From Carnegiea gigantea (lineage: Eukaryota; Streptophyta; Magnoliopsida; Caryophyllales; Cactaceae), in the NCBI GenBank assembly GCA_029747015.1, contig JAKOGI010000005.1:858191-922190 (forward strand): a stretch of DNA of 64,000 nt, in the 5' to 3' direction. Both the position numbers and the translations under genes were made by a program. Each line of letters begins with the position of its first letter. Positions within the stretch are counted from its first letter, which is position 1. Of the stretch, positions 34,193 to 46,068 are shown one piece after another. The notes beneath the pieces were generated by a model. That model worked only from the letters and a program-made list of their open reading frames with translations, did no database searches and was not told where the DNA came from.

Positions 34193-35144
34193 ATGACTAA
34201 AGATGGAGGAAAACAAGGGTTTGTGATTGAACCGCACTCACCCTATTACCTTCATCCGTCTGATGGTCCAGGTGTTTTAATCACATCAGAAGTATTTGAC
34301 GGTGAAAATTACGATCTTTGGGAGAAGGCCGTACGTACGACCTTGAAGTCGAAAAATAAACTTGGGTTCATAAATGGAACCTTGAAGAAACCGGACGTCA
34401 AAGAAGGCGGTTTTACTGAATTCCATGCTTGGGACATGGTGAATTCTATGGTATGTTCGTGGCTCCTAAACGTAATTGATCAGAAGCTACGACCTAGTGT
34501 GGCTTATCTCGAGACGGCAGAAGCAATGCGGGAAGACTTGCGAAAGAGATATGGTGTTGCAAGTGTCCCAAAAAATTTATCAGTTGAAGGCCAATATAGT
34601 TGAATGTAGACAAGGTGGGATGAGCGTAATCGAGTTTTACTCGCAACTGAGAGGATTGTGGAGTGAACTCGACAACCATATGAAGGTTCCTACCTATACG
34701 TGTAGTGGATGTATGTGCAAGGGATGTCAGTGCAATGTGTCATCCAAAGTCATGCAGAGGTTTGAGGCTGACAAGTGCTATCAATTCTTGCTTGGTTTAA
34801 ATGACGATCTGTACTCCCAAATTCGTGGGCAGATACTCGCCACGGAACCATTGCCCCCTCTTGAGAGAATCTTTAATATTGTAGCCCAGGAAGAACAGCA
34901 CGAGAAACTTATGATAGGCCATGAGGATAGGACCGAGACTGCAGTAGCTTACATAGTGAACCACAGTGAGAGGACGAAAAGCTCCAATAACAGAGGGACA
35001 TGCAAGCATTACCGGAGGTTCGTCCATGACGAATCAAGCTGTTATGAAATCATAGGGTATCCACCCAGCTGGGGTACACATGGAAGAGGCCGCAACCGAA
35101 GCAGAGGGGCTCGTGGAGGACAAGGTGCTGCCAACGGCGAGTGA
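34193..35144 (+). pseudogene. Copia II gag
   Basis: Starts at ATG 34193. It reads YYLHPSDGPGVLITSEVFDG, NYDLWEKAVRTTLKSKNKLG and HAWDMVNSMVCSWLLNVID, then after a frameshift near 34570 continues as LKANIVECRQGGMSVIEFYS and LGLNDDLYSQIRGQILATEP. The zinc knuckle is damaged: CKHYRRFVHDESSC has Tyr (TAC, 35010-35012) where the second Cys should be, a G-to-A type change. A TGA at 35142 closes the Gly-rich tail, near the position where copia I also has TGA. Confidence 0.85.
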
Positions 35145-35192
35145 GGAGGTGGACGTGTCGCGGCATACTCTGCTGGGCCTACTGGGCAGAGT

Positions 35193-37003
35193 TTGACTGG
35201 GCAGCAGCACGCGTCTAAGGCCGAAGCTGAAGAGCAGAGCAACCATGTGACTCCCGGGTTCACGAGTGAGCAAGTTCAGCGGCTCCTTAGTTTAATTGAA
35301 CCTTCGAACTCAGGTTATGAGAAACTGCAAGGTAAGTCCGCTTGGATTGTCGATTCTGGGGCATCTCGATATATGACGGGTGATCTGCAAGCACTTGGGG
35401 ATAAGAAAAATGTGTCTTCCATTCCCGTGAATCTACCTAATGGAACAACTGTAATGGCAAATGTCGAAGGAAGTATAAGCATGAGCTCCAAACTAAATTT
35501 AAACAAAGTTCTTTATGTGCCAGATTTTGCTTGTAATCTTATTTCTGTGGCTAAATTAAGTCGAGAATTAAGATGCATTGTGATATTTGATGAGGATTTA
35601 TGTGTTATACATGACTGTGCCATGAAGAGCCTGATTGGAGTGGATAGATTGCGGGACGGAGTCTACTATCTCGACAAGCTTGCTTCACCGACTACTCAAG
35701 TCAATGCGGTAGGCTTTCAAAATCTTTGGCATAGGCGCTTAGGACACCCTTTGGATCAAGTCTTAGCTTTGTTACCTAAAGAGTTTAATGTTCGTAGTAA
35801 TAAAGAACCATGTGATATTTGTTTTCAAGCTAAACAGACGAGTACTCGTTTTGTTGCTAATGAAAGCCATGAAAAGGAATTGTTTGGACTCATTCATTGT
35901 GATATTTGGGGTGCGTATCGAGTTCCTTCTTTATGTGGTGCCCAATATTTTCTTACTATTGTTGATGATACGAGTGGAGGTGTTTGGGTTTACTTGATGC
36001 GTGATAAAGGAGAAGCGTCAATGTTATTACAAAACTTTGTGATCATGGTTAAAACTCAATTTGGGAAGGAAGTGAAGATAATTAGGAGTGACAATGGTTT
36101 AGAATTCCTTTCTGAGCCCATGAAGCAATTTTATCAACAAAAGGGAATTATGCATCAGACAAGCTGTATAGAAACCCCACAACAAAACGGTAGAGTTGAA
36201 AGGAAGCATAGACATGTCTTGAACGTAGCTAGAGCTTTGCGTTTTCAAGCACATCTACCTATCGATTTTTGGGAGGGAAAGCATCCTTATAGCAGCATAT
36301 TTGATTAATAGAACTCCTAGTAAAATTTTAAATGAAAAAACTCCCTACAAGATTCTATTTAATGACAAACAGTCATATGATCACATTAAGATGTTTGGTT
36401 GTCTTGCCTATGCTTATTTTCAACCAAAAACCAATGATAAATTTGCTCCTTGAAGTCGCAAGTGTATCTTTGTGGGCTATCCCTATGGTAAAAAGGGTTG
36501 GAAGGTTTATGTTTTGGAGGCAAACAAGATTTTTGTTAGCTGTGATGTGGTATTTTATGGAACGAATTTTCCCTTCTTCACAGATAAACATGGGCATCTT
36601 GAGGTAGAACGGTAATTGGAAACACTCGAGATGTTGATGATAATTGTTTACATAATTGGGGTATTCTCGACAATAGTCCCAATGAGGGGAGCTTGCATGG
36701 GCCACATGAAGAAGGGGACTCATTATCACGGCAAGCTGGGCTTCTACCTGCAATTGGGCTTGAACAGCCTGACCGAGAAGGTGTGTCGAGTAGGCCACCG
36801 GTTCTTGCAGGATCAATAGACCCTGAGCCCAATCCCATGGAAAACGGGACAGCTCCACCTACTGGACCCGTCAGTGTTGCCAACCCAGTCCGTGATATCA
36901 CCAGGCAGTGCCTGCAACTGAACAACCCAGCCCAAGTGCTCTGGGCTCTATTATCTTCAAATTTTGTATCAATTCTAGGAAGTTCAAAACCAGGCTACTA
37001 GGA
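35193..37003 (+). pseudogene. Copia II protease and integrase, truncated
   Basis: Protease WIVDSGASRYMTGD is near 35343. Integrase zinc-binding WHRRLGHP...CDICFQAKQT is followed by the core with HCDIWGAYRVP, RSDNGLEFLSE and TPQQNGRVERKHRHVLNVAR. The frame is lost near 36275 (DFWEGKHPYSS) and resumes as LINRTPSKILNEKTPYKILF and IKMFGCLAYAYFQPKTNDKF. A TGA near 36453 then stands where the family has Arg. The last readable part is a Pro/Gly-rich linker. RT and RNase H are absent. Confidence 0.85.
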
Positions 37004-37379
37004 AGTAATGAATATCCCGAGCCTCATTTATGAGTCTAGACTGCTTCCATTCTTCTGGAACTTCCACCGACTATGGAAAACCTCCCCTTGTTCTCCCAAA
37101 CAGCAGTAGATCCCTTGACGCCACCGCAGATTTCAACAACCTTTCCTCGCCTTTTTTTGCTTCGCATTGTCTGTTCTTAAACTTCCCTGTGAGTTCAACT
37201 AATGCTTAGGGTCTGTCTTAATCAGATTCACTTAAATCCTTTCTATATCTACTACCTAGCTTGTTCATAGTTTTGTTGCTCATCTTTCTAGCGGATTTTG
37301 GCTCGGGTTGTGGTGCATTAGTTAGTTATTCTTGCTGCCACCATTGGTTATTATTCCCACCTTCTATTGTCTGAATTCT
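37004..37379. other. Unassigned sequence after copia II
   Basis: Follows the truncation of copia II. It has CT-rich patches (CCTCCCCTTGTTCTCCC) that could be leader sequence of the TPR gene scrap that follows, but no clear exon. Confidence 0.35.
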
Positions 37380-37800
37380 CATAGATGTAGATCAAAGAAG
37401 CGTTTGATGATGATGTAAGAAACTCTATTATGGAGATGAACAACTCTCGTGATGCACTCACAAAATCTCAATTGTTGAAATATAAAAGGAATAGCTTTTT
37501 CATGACAAAGGAAGATTATATGGCTATTAGCAAGTATGATAAATCTTTCCAGTACATTTGTGTGGTTGTGCCTTAGTAGGATGATGATGATACTCAATTC
37601 ATGGAAGAATTTGGTATCTTTTTTAATCTTAATCTTAGCTGCTTGTTGGTTAAAGTTAGGTGCTTATGAGGCAACTAGGGATAATTGTGATTTGGTGCTT
37701 AAGTTAGACTTTTGTAATGTCAAAGCTAGATTCAAACGAGCTTGGGATCTTTTACAACACGATGACCTTTCATTGATCTTGATGTAGTGTCAATTAGTCT
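37380..37800 (+). pseudogene. TPR-protein gene fragment (FKBP/CYP40-like TPR region)
   Basis: Plus-strand pieces in different frames resemble the TPR domain of plant immunophilin-type proteins: KYDKSFQYICVVVP near 37540, MEEFGIFFNLNLSC near 37600, then WLKLGAYEATRDNCDLVLKL and NVKARFKRAWDLLQHDDLS to about 37770. A helix pair with the LKLG-(x)n-CDLVLKLD-(x)n-NVKARFRRA pattern is a TPR hallmark. A frameshift at about 37640 and stops around 37576 show it is not functional. Which TPR family it came from is uncertain; no isomerase domain is nearby. Confidence 0.55.
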
Positions 37801-37989
37801 AGCTGGCTAAAGTCATTTGATCTATTAACTTAGTAGTTTGTATCAACCTGGTTGCTCATATCAGCTTAGCTCCTATGATAGAGTGTTAGATGAGGTTGGC
37901 CAGTTTTCAGAGTCAAACCTTAGAGTTTCCGGGAGAAAACAGGAATTTTAGTTAGAAGAACAGGACAGCCTAAGCAAGCAAGCAAGCTT

Positions 37990-38610
37990 GCAAAGACTCA
38001 AATAGTATTGAGGTGTCTATGGAACTGCAAGAAGATGGGCTGAAGGATGGGATGTCTGACTATCATCATGCGATTTTGAACTCCATGCTTTGTGTGGAGG
38101 AGTCTGGTTTAAACCTAATGCCAAGCATTCATTCTTCCCCTACACTCAAGTGTGACACCTAGTGTAGATCAAGATGCACAAATGGAAGAGATGGGCACAA
38201 GATATAGTCCAAGTAGTAAGCCTAGCATGAACTCTGAGGAATGTAGAAACTCTCTGACAAGCTTTTCATTTGACATGTCTAAGCGCACAACTCTTGCTTT
38301 CCAACATTCAAGAAGATTAACAGAAAGGTGCCCTTTGAGATATCTTCATTTGCTACTAGCAACGTATAACATGATTGAGAGAGGGTTGCAGATCCAGTTG
38401 TTTGATAAACAATGACCTACATAGTTGTCAGTGTTCGTCATAACAATTCATCAAATACATAGCAACATGTTATGTGTAAGATGACCAAGGCGGCTCTACA
38501 ATTGATACAATCCAGTCCTCAGCTCAACGTGACCAGAGCTCTCAAGAAAACGAAGGACAAGCAGGATGAAGAATTCTCGGCCGTGATCAAAGAGGAACAC
38601 TCAGAAACAA
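37990..38610 (+). pseudogene. Unidentified gene-like fragments
   Basis: Short plus-strand frames look protein-like but are not recognised: VSMELQEDGLKDGMSDYHHA near 38018, MEEMGTRYSPSSKPSMNSEE near 38173 with SFSFDMSKRTT, and ALKKTKDKQDEEFSAVIKEE near 38540. They may belong to the same dead host gene as the TPR piece or to another one. Stops separate them. Confidence 0.3.
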
Positions 38611-38827
38611 GCTAATATGTCGACTAGTGTTGGTGGAAAGAATGAGCTTAAACCATTTATTTCTAACCGAATTGTTTGGTGCTAAGCTTCTTGGCTGTTC
38701 ATAGGTTGTTGTATGACGGGATGTTGTTGTGTGTTATTGCATATTTTTCTATTCCAGGTGTGCCTTTTATGTGTGTTAGTAGTACCATCACCTTGCTGGA
38801 GTCAATACTATTGCAAATTGGATTTGT

Positions 38828-39090
38828 TAAGGTATGGAACTTATATCCACTTTGTGCTCTCATCGTTTTTATACTATTATTGGCATATGTTTGCAGTATC
38901 TCATTGTTCCCTTCCCTTCCGCCTATCATTCGTATTCAATTTTTAAATGTTTTCTTAAAATTTTTTTATGTGGGTCTCTTGGAATCAACCTCTCTATGCG
39001 TAGAGTTATCTGTAGAAGTAAAGTTGTTTACATACGGATCTCTCTGTACCCAGGAAAGTGGGACCCATACCAGGAGTTGTTGTTGTTGCT
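38828..39090 (+). mobile_element. RTE-type LINE/SINE 3' tail, copy 1
   Basis: Aligns with 48005-48331. It includes GTGGGTCTCTTGGAATCAAC near 38970, TACATACGGATCTC and GTGGGACCCATACCAGGAG, and ends in a (TTG)n run at 39076-39089. This 3' end is of the kind shared by plant RTE LINEs and TS-type SINEs. Overlapping long reading frames here are incidental. Confidence 0.6.
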
Positions 39091-39109
39091 AATTGTTTGC
39101 CATAGGGTG

Positions 39110-39310
39110 TATTGTAGCCATGGGAAGCGATTCAAGCACTGGACAAATGACAGTTGTTATCAAAACAATCAAAACACTACTACCAAGACTATATGCGGTA
39201 AGAGGAAGTTTGAAATGCTTCGTTTGGATGACAACAAGTTAATAAACAAGAAGTTGATGCTTGGCCAAGGAGCAGGCGATGGTGTTGTACTGCAAGTCTG
39301 GAACTTGTAA
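39110..39310 (+). pseudogene. Unidentified 3'-exon-like fragment
   Basis: A frame ending at 39310 reads HGKRFKHWTNDSCYQNN and then KLMLGQGAGDGVVLQVWNL. It looks like a terminal exon, but I recognise no family and the frame has no supported upstream exon. It follows the RTE tail directly. Confidence 0.2.
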
Positions 39311-39575
39311 TGTGAAGATGTTTTCAGGACTCATACTTGTAGATACGACCTACTTCGTATTTAACAGCTAGTTACTCTTATTGTTTTTGCACTTTTAATA
39401 TACTTATATTACCCTTCAGACCCCCAAAAGGGAGGCCTCCATCAAACAATATTTGAATCCTCCAAGGTTAGTGACACATTTTGCTTTACTCCGTCAATAC
39501 AACTATATACAATTAATTGGCTGAGTTTCTGTTTTAAACTTGGTACACACATCAGTGAGACCCCAGAATCATTAC
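39311..39575. other. 3'-flank-like sequence of the CWF19-like copies
   Basis: GTGACACATTTTGCTTTACT near 39470 matches sequence downstream of copy B at 40273 and of A1 near 9965, so this is the shared 3'-UTR/flank of the duplicated gene. Confidence 0.55.
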
Positions 39576-39790
39576 CTAGTCCAGCTGTTTTGTCCAATCA
39601 AAGGGTCCCCCAACCCCTGGCAAATGCTGCCACTGCTTGCATCTGGACTTCAATTGATTCATACCTCCTGCGATGGGACACATCATCTTGAGCGCGCAGC
39701 ATACCCGTGACGACATTGAGACTGAAGCTGCTTTTGAACCTCCTCTCATCATCAATGACATGGACAATGCCCCATTTGGTTATCATTTTG
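39576..39790 (-). pseudogene. CWF19-like exon 6 fragment B'
   Basis: The minus strand reads IVHVIDDERRFKSSFSLNVV, GMLRAQDDVSHRRRYESIEV and QMQAVAAFARGWG, then after a one-base shift PFDWTKQLD with a TAG stop at 39578-39576. That is the true C-terminal end of the CwfJ C-terminal domain. The 5' half of the exon is missing. It lies about 0.8 kb downstream of copy B and carries its own copy of the 3' flank, so it arose by duplication of the gene's 3' end. Confidence 0.8.
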
Positions 39791-40376
39791 TGGCTTTTGG
39801 TTATTATCATTTTCTCCAATACAAGCAGAGCGCATATTATCTATTGAAGCATATGTTTTCTCCATCACGACAATACCCTTTCCATTAAATCTAGATTGGT
39901 CATATCTATATGGTTCAGTAGAAAAGCAAACATCCACATTACCATGTTCAAACTTATACTGACATAAATAGACCTCCCTCTCCCATTTGAATTTTCAGGA
40001 GAATTTCAGTCAAGCATAATTATATCCCTTTCTCGGTAAGCTAGAACACTTGCAGATTCCTTACAAACATGCTTCTGCAGCCATAACGATCCAAGCTTGA
40101 AACACCATTGATTAAAGAATTAGGCAAATGCAAGAGTATTAACGAGCTAGAAGGATAAATGTTGACACAATAGATCCTTTTGTGCTATTTTTGCAGCTCA
40201 AAAACAACACTGATACTATCAAATTCCAGGAAGTTCACGAGGGACTATCCAAATTTTCTGAATTCACTGCCGTTAGTGACACATTTTGCTTTACTGCCTC
40301 AACATGACTATATACAATTATCTGGCAGAGTTTATATCCTGAACCAGTATATACATTAGTGAAACCACAGACTGAT

Positions 40377-43300
40377 TTACCTACTCCAGCTGTCTACTCC
40401 AATCAAAGGGTAGAATGCCGCCACTGCTTGCCTCTGGACCTCAATTGATTCGTACCTTCTGTGACGGTACATATCTTCATCTTGAGTCTGCAGCATACCC
40501 CTAAGGACATTGAGACCGAAGCTGCTTTTGAACTGCGTCTCATCATCAATGACATGGACAAATCCCCTCTTCAGCCCAAACTCCACATGGAAGTAGGGGA
40601 AATGCTCGGGGATTGAAGACCGCAACCCCTTATCAATTGTGTCAATCAACTTCTTGGCATTGTGCTGACTCCACTCATCTTCAGCCTCGTCGATTGCCTG
40701 GGCAAAGAGAACGAAGAAAAAGATAAAGACCCACCATAAAATTGCATAGTAAGCAACAGACAAGTATTTGCCGAATGAATAGCAGCACATGCAGTTTACT
40801 TGCTCAGGAATCAGGTTACTAGTCAAAGTTAATCAGGATTTTGATTATTTTAATAATCTTTTGACATTGCACATACATCTAACATGCAAACTCTAAAATC
40901 CAAGACTTCAGTATGCGACAAGAAAAGCAGCGAGAATTTGAACATCATTTTAATAAACATACTACCGGAACATTTAACTGGCTCACTACTATAATATCTT
41001 TATCCAACGGCAACGTAGCAGCACTGCTAAACTTCTACTCTTGCCTAGGCCCACAAAAGCACTGTAGTTATTTGTGGTCTCCCCTAGAGCTGCTGCCACC
41101 TAGGCAGCCCAAAAGCACATCCACAGGGAGTTGCAGACTTGCAGTCTTTTCAGCATCTTTCCTTTTCCTTTATATTTTTTGGGTTTGGTTTTTTTTTTGG
41201 GGGGGGGGGGGTATTAACTTTGGTTCGCTATGAAAGTTAATTATTTGGCCAGCAGTTCCATATAAGATTTTGCCAGACAAATGCATTACTAATAAGGAAC
41301 AAAGCAAACCTCTAGGACATACTACACAAAGTTCATATAGAAAGAAGTGTGCCCTAGTCATATTCAATATGAGTAATATCTTTTATGTCAGAAGTTTCGC
41401 CTATCTGTATTCAACAGCAGAAATCTTCTATATCAGTAATACAAGGTCAACAATCATAGATTCAAGGGGATATTAGACACCAGAAAATAAGAAACCTAAC
41501 GGAAAAAGGAAATGAGAGTAAATAAAGAGAACACATGTTCAACATGTACCACAACTTCCAACATAATTAAAGAACATTGAAATTAGGAGATTAAGATAAG
41601 CAAACAAACAGCAGGTATCAACTGTAGGGGCACAAAGGCTGAATCATTACACCTACAGTTATTGATGTTGAGAAAAGAATGCGAGCAAACCAACCTTTTT
41701 AAAATAGAGGGGTGCAGCTTTAGCAATATCTCGGGGCAAGGGAATGCACTCAATAAAGCAATGACAGCGTTGCTGGGCCAAACCCATCACTGTTTCCAAA
41801 AATATCACCTCTTTATCTTGCTTCGCAAACATCAAGATGAGGCATTTCTTGAAGTTCCGTATCTCCTCCCAAACATTATCATAAACCATACGCGAGCCTA
41901 GTTCATGCTGTTTAAATGAATACAGAACAGGAATTAGAATATAAAAGATCCTTGTGATAGACAAGAAATATACTTCACTACAATGGACTAATGAAGGCTG
42001 TGCAATCTACAAAAAAGCATAATCAATCGTGGTCATACATCCATCTTTACACACACAGAGGTAAATCAGGAATCAAAAACACAATTTGAAAAAGTTATAT
42101 TATGGTGATTCCATACATTGAAACACCATTTAAATCACAGTAACAAGGTCTACACAGGAGTAAAGCAGACTTTACCTGCAATGTCACAATGCAGCAATGC
42201 CCAGGAGCTACCGGCTGAAACTGTGACAGCATCAGGTATGTAAAATTGGCTATAGCCACCACCAGATGTTTAGGTCTGTTTGGGTTCTCAAAACAGTAAA
42301 CACATCTCTCCTGCTGAGTTATGATGCGTTTTGTACTTTTTTGGCAGATATCTGACTCATTATTAAGCTCTACTCCTTTTCTCTTGCTCTTTCTTGCTGG
42401 AGCCCCATGGCAGGAGTACTCATCATCAACTTGAGTGGATATACGGAATTTTCTGTTCTTCATAATACTGAGCGAGATGGACGTGACTATCATTTTCCAT
42501 GCCCTTTTGATGCTTCGTGATGTCTTGTAAGGCATATCTACAAAGAATATGTGTACGCCAAATCAGAAGAGCAGATAAACAAACTGTAGATGGCTCGATG
42601 CCTCATTTTATGAGAACATGAAGCAACAATTAGCCCAAAGGTATCGTGTAAAGAGACCAAGAAAGCATCGGTTAAAAAAGGAAGATTAAAAATACCTTAC
42701 ATACCTTCTAGCACTGACATAGTTACTCAGATTCACTGATCTTTCCCCCTTCTCTTGCTCTGCTTTTCCCATCTTCTCCTGCTCTGCTCTGGCATTTTGT
42801 ACTTCTTTCTGATAAGGAACAGAAAATTACAAAGAACAATTGTCTTTAGCAAATGCAAACTTAGCATTGACTAAAAATGGACAGATAACAATAAAAAGCT
42901 CAACTACCCTTTATTCCCCCTTTGTTGTTTCTTTTGAGGGTTCATAGTCTGTACATGAAAACGTCTGCCACTGTGACATAATTACAGACAACAAGACTCA
43001 TTGTTGGCATGCTAAAGCACACAGCCTATTCTCTATAAGCAGACAAAAAGGGCTTACTGGGGAGGAGGGTAGAGGTTAGTCAAACTTATTTGGGAGGTTC
43101 TCCCATTAACAGTAAAGTTCCTCACCCACATTTTACTTAAACTCCCAAGTACTTATTAACAACAATTGATTCTTCAATACATTAATTGATCAAAAACATA
43201 TTCAAACAAAGGGAGGGAGACAATCTCCCCAGCGCAACACTCCCATCGCCCACCTTTGTTAACATATTCAAGTAAAGCAGACATTAAGAAGCTTTTATTC

Positions 43301-45000
43301 CCCATTTCTTGTTTCTTTTGAGGGTCATGGTCAGTACAAAAGAAGCACACAACTATGACACAATTAAGGCCTGCTCTTGATCAGCAACTAGGATCCAATG
43401 GAGATAATGTCTCCAAAACTTAGACTAAGGTTGTCAAACAAAGCGCCCCCCCCCCCCGGGGCCCCCACCCAACACCACATTGCCTGTATGGGCCTCAGAG
43501 TCGCGGATTAGGATTGGTTGGGCTTATTTTTTTGGGTATGATTCATACTTCTGGAGTTTTGGGAGTATATATACATGGTGATCATATTTGTACATTAATC
43601 ATTAACAAGGAATTCATGGATCTCACTAGCTGTTGTTCTGAACCTTGGAGTATGTCTCTAACATGTTCAAGTGTAGGAAGTGTCTTTACTCTAGATTTTC
43701 CTATCACCCACTGAATCAACCTCATCCTTATTAACATTTAGTCCGCTTTGAAACATTAAGACTTTCTCACTTTCTGCATGCTACCACAGTCCCAGTCAAT
43801 CTCAAACAGAGGTCCAACCACACATTAATTTACTAGTGCACTCAATCACTCACCTTAAACTAAAGGTTCAACATTTGTATCTAGGAACCAAACAGAAAGT
43901 TACCAATGTAAGAACAAAGCGTCGTCAGATATGATATCTCACCAAAAGTTTTTGAGCCTCATCATGCTTGCCCTTAAGACGCAGTTGGATTGCCTTTGCA
44001 GCGATCCGGTTATCCCCGAGAGGCTTCTCTTCAGCAGATTTCTGAACTGCGGGCTCAGAATGTGACCCTAAAATCTCTGTGTCAGCACCCTTCTTGTGGA
44101 TATCTTGACTCTTCCTTTTCCCCCAACATAAGGAATCGTCAATTTTGGGAACTCTCATGTCCAGATGACATACAGAAGCATTCCTGTTGCAATGCTCACG
44201 TCCAGCATCCTCAAGAATCTGCACAATTTGAGGAGATATTAGGGGCTCATATCATTTAAACTGAATGTTTTGACAGAAACAGCAACAAGAAGCAGTATAA
44301 TAACCAAAATCACAACATTCATGTGAGCAACTTCCAGAACCCAGCTTAATAGAAAACAATTGATTTACCAATAGTTTCATTGAAGTACTTCAATGCATTA
44401 AGCATAGTCAACTATATCCCTTACTCTATAATCCTATCACCCACTAACTCTCCACCTCATCCTTGTTGACATTCACTCCTCCCAGGAAGTAACCCTAAAA
44501 CATCAAGAATTTCCAACAAGTTACGTCAAATTCACACAACCAGGGAATGTTGAATCTCAAGGAGAATTCCCACCATATAGAAGGGCATTGGAGTCCAAAC
44601 ATTCATATTGCAAAGATTTACTAGTTTACTCGATTACTCAAGAATCAAGATCACCAAAACAAAATTCAAGATCTATATCCACTTATCTAGCGTCCGGGGA
44701 GAAAGTGCCCGCAAAATTAAGAACAAAGAAGCATAAGATATGACATCTATTGCGCAGAAACAGAAAAAACAGGCAGTATAATAACCAAAATCACAAAATC
44801 CATGAAAGCGACCTAGGTTAACTGCTAAATCGCGTAACTAATAGGGGGGTTTGTTAGGAGACAGGGATCGACGTACCTGAGGGAGATGCATGACGGAGGT
44901 GGCCAGACGACGGCGGAGATGAACAGGCAACGGCGGAGGTGGTGACAGCGGCGGAGTAAGACAGACTACCTTCTGTCAGATTCGAGCTTGATAGAGGGTT
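40377..45000 (-). pseudogene. CWF19-like (CwfJ) gene copy B, six exons, frame broken
   Basis: The best preserved copy of a truncated CWF19-like gene. Exons from splice sites: exon 1 to 44877 (CAG/GTACGT), exon 2 43943-44218 (MRVPKIDDSLCWGKRKSQ, AAKAIQLRLKGKHDEAQKLL), exon 3 42705-42808 (SVNLSNYVSAR), exon 4 42176-42537 (QERCVYCFENPNRPKHLVV, VAPGHCCIVTLQ), exon 5 41695-41907 (VWEEIRNFKKCLILMFAKQD), exon 6 40377-40697 (WSQHNAKKLI, FPYFHVEFGLKRGFVHVIDD). CWF19/CwfJ proteins act in late splicing and intron-lariat turnover. An ATG in exon 1 (MHLPQ) joins exon 2 in frame, so the N-terminal half of the normal protein is absent. Exon 4 shifts frame after HLAQ, and exon 6 has lost about 18 bp plus frame near its end, changing the WEPFDWTKQ tail. 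Confidence 0.82.
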
Positions 45001-46068
45001 GTTAGGGCTTGATGGAGAAATAAGGCTCTGGTTAGGGTGATCAAGAATCAGGGGGAAGGGTTAGCTATGTAAAGGGTTGTGGTACTTGGTGTTAGGAATT
45101 TGGGGGAATAAAAAAAGGAAAAAGGTTGGTTCGGAATAAGCAGTGTTATACACGAGTTGAACTTTATTAAAAAATATTGAAACAGATTGACCATACATTT
45201 ATAGCATTAATTCCTAAGGTGAATAATCCCTTATAAATTAGTCATCATACATTTATTAGATTTAAATTATTTTTAAAATCATTATAGGCCTCACAAACTA
45301 GTCATTATGAGCATATTATATATTATATATTATATATATATATATATATTAAAAATTGTATAGAATGCATGCATGATCGACACGTGGAATGCCATATAGG
45401 ATGTCATCTAGGTACCACCTGGGATATGAATGTCATGTAGGACAGCAATATAAAAGTCTTCTATTATGTAATTAAAATGGATGTAGGTTATCAATGCAAT
45501 TTTAATTCAATTTACTGTTAACTTTTCTCATATGTTATGACTAATTAATAATTAAATTTTGTCTTTAAAAAACTTTAATATAGAACAAAGAAATGATTTA
45601 AATACTATCAAAAAAAGCATTGAAGTGTGTTGGATATTATTTTTGAGGTAAGTATATGTTGAACATGTAAATCTAAATATATATATTTTTATATTATTTT
45701 TGAGTGAATTTATCATGAGTTGACACTTGAATATCGATTGGATTGCTTATTTTTCATAATGTAAAGCTTAAACATAATTGGAATTAGATGATATAAAATA
45801 CAGTGGGACCTTAATATGATTGTGAGTTTCGCATATGACTATTTTAAGTTAGTACAATGTTTATTTTCTTTTAACATTTGTAACTTACGTTCATGATATT
45901 AAAAAAAATGTTTCAGTGATTTATTCAATTTATATTTCACTTGAGGTTATATTTTGCACTCATAAATCACATAGCTGTTTTAGCAAGTTTAAATTTAAAT
46001 TTAATAAGTAAATTAATATATAAGAGTAGTTTCTTAGGGAAAAAGTTTTAATATTTATAATCTCCAAG
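45001..46068. other. 5' flank of copy B and AT-rich DNA
   Basis: About 45000-45070 aligns with the copy A flank at 17080-17135 (CTGGTTAGGGT). Beyond it the DNA is AT-rich, with a TATATTATATATTATATATA tract at 45317-45350. No gene is seen. Confidence 0.5.

Larger units (their letters stand above)
33832..37003 (+). mobile_element. Ty1-copia retrotransposon II, 3'-truncated
   Basis: Same family as copia I: 5' LTR, Met-tRNA PBS, gag, protease, integrase and the start of the inter-domain linker. It stops near 37003 with no RT, RNase H or 3' LTR. The upstream border is inferred from LTR alignment with copia I. Confidence 0.85.

Noticed and set aside
36373..36925. Two minus-strand frames of 115-161 codons
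   Set aside because: Antisense to copia II integrase and linker, which read clearly on the plus strand.
38676..39310. 138- and 158-codon plus frames
   Set aside because: They run through the RTE tail and its (TTG)n end, so most of their length is not a protein gene.
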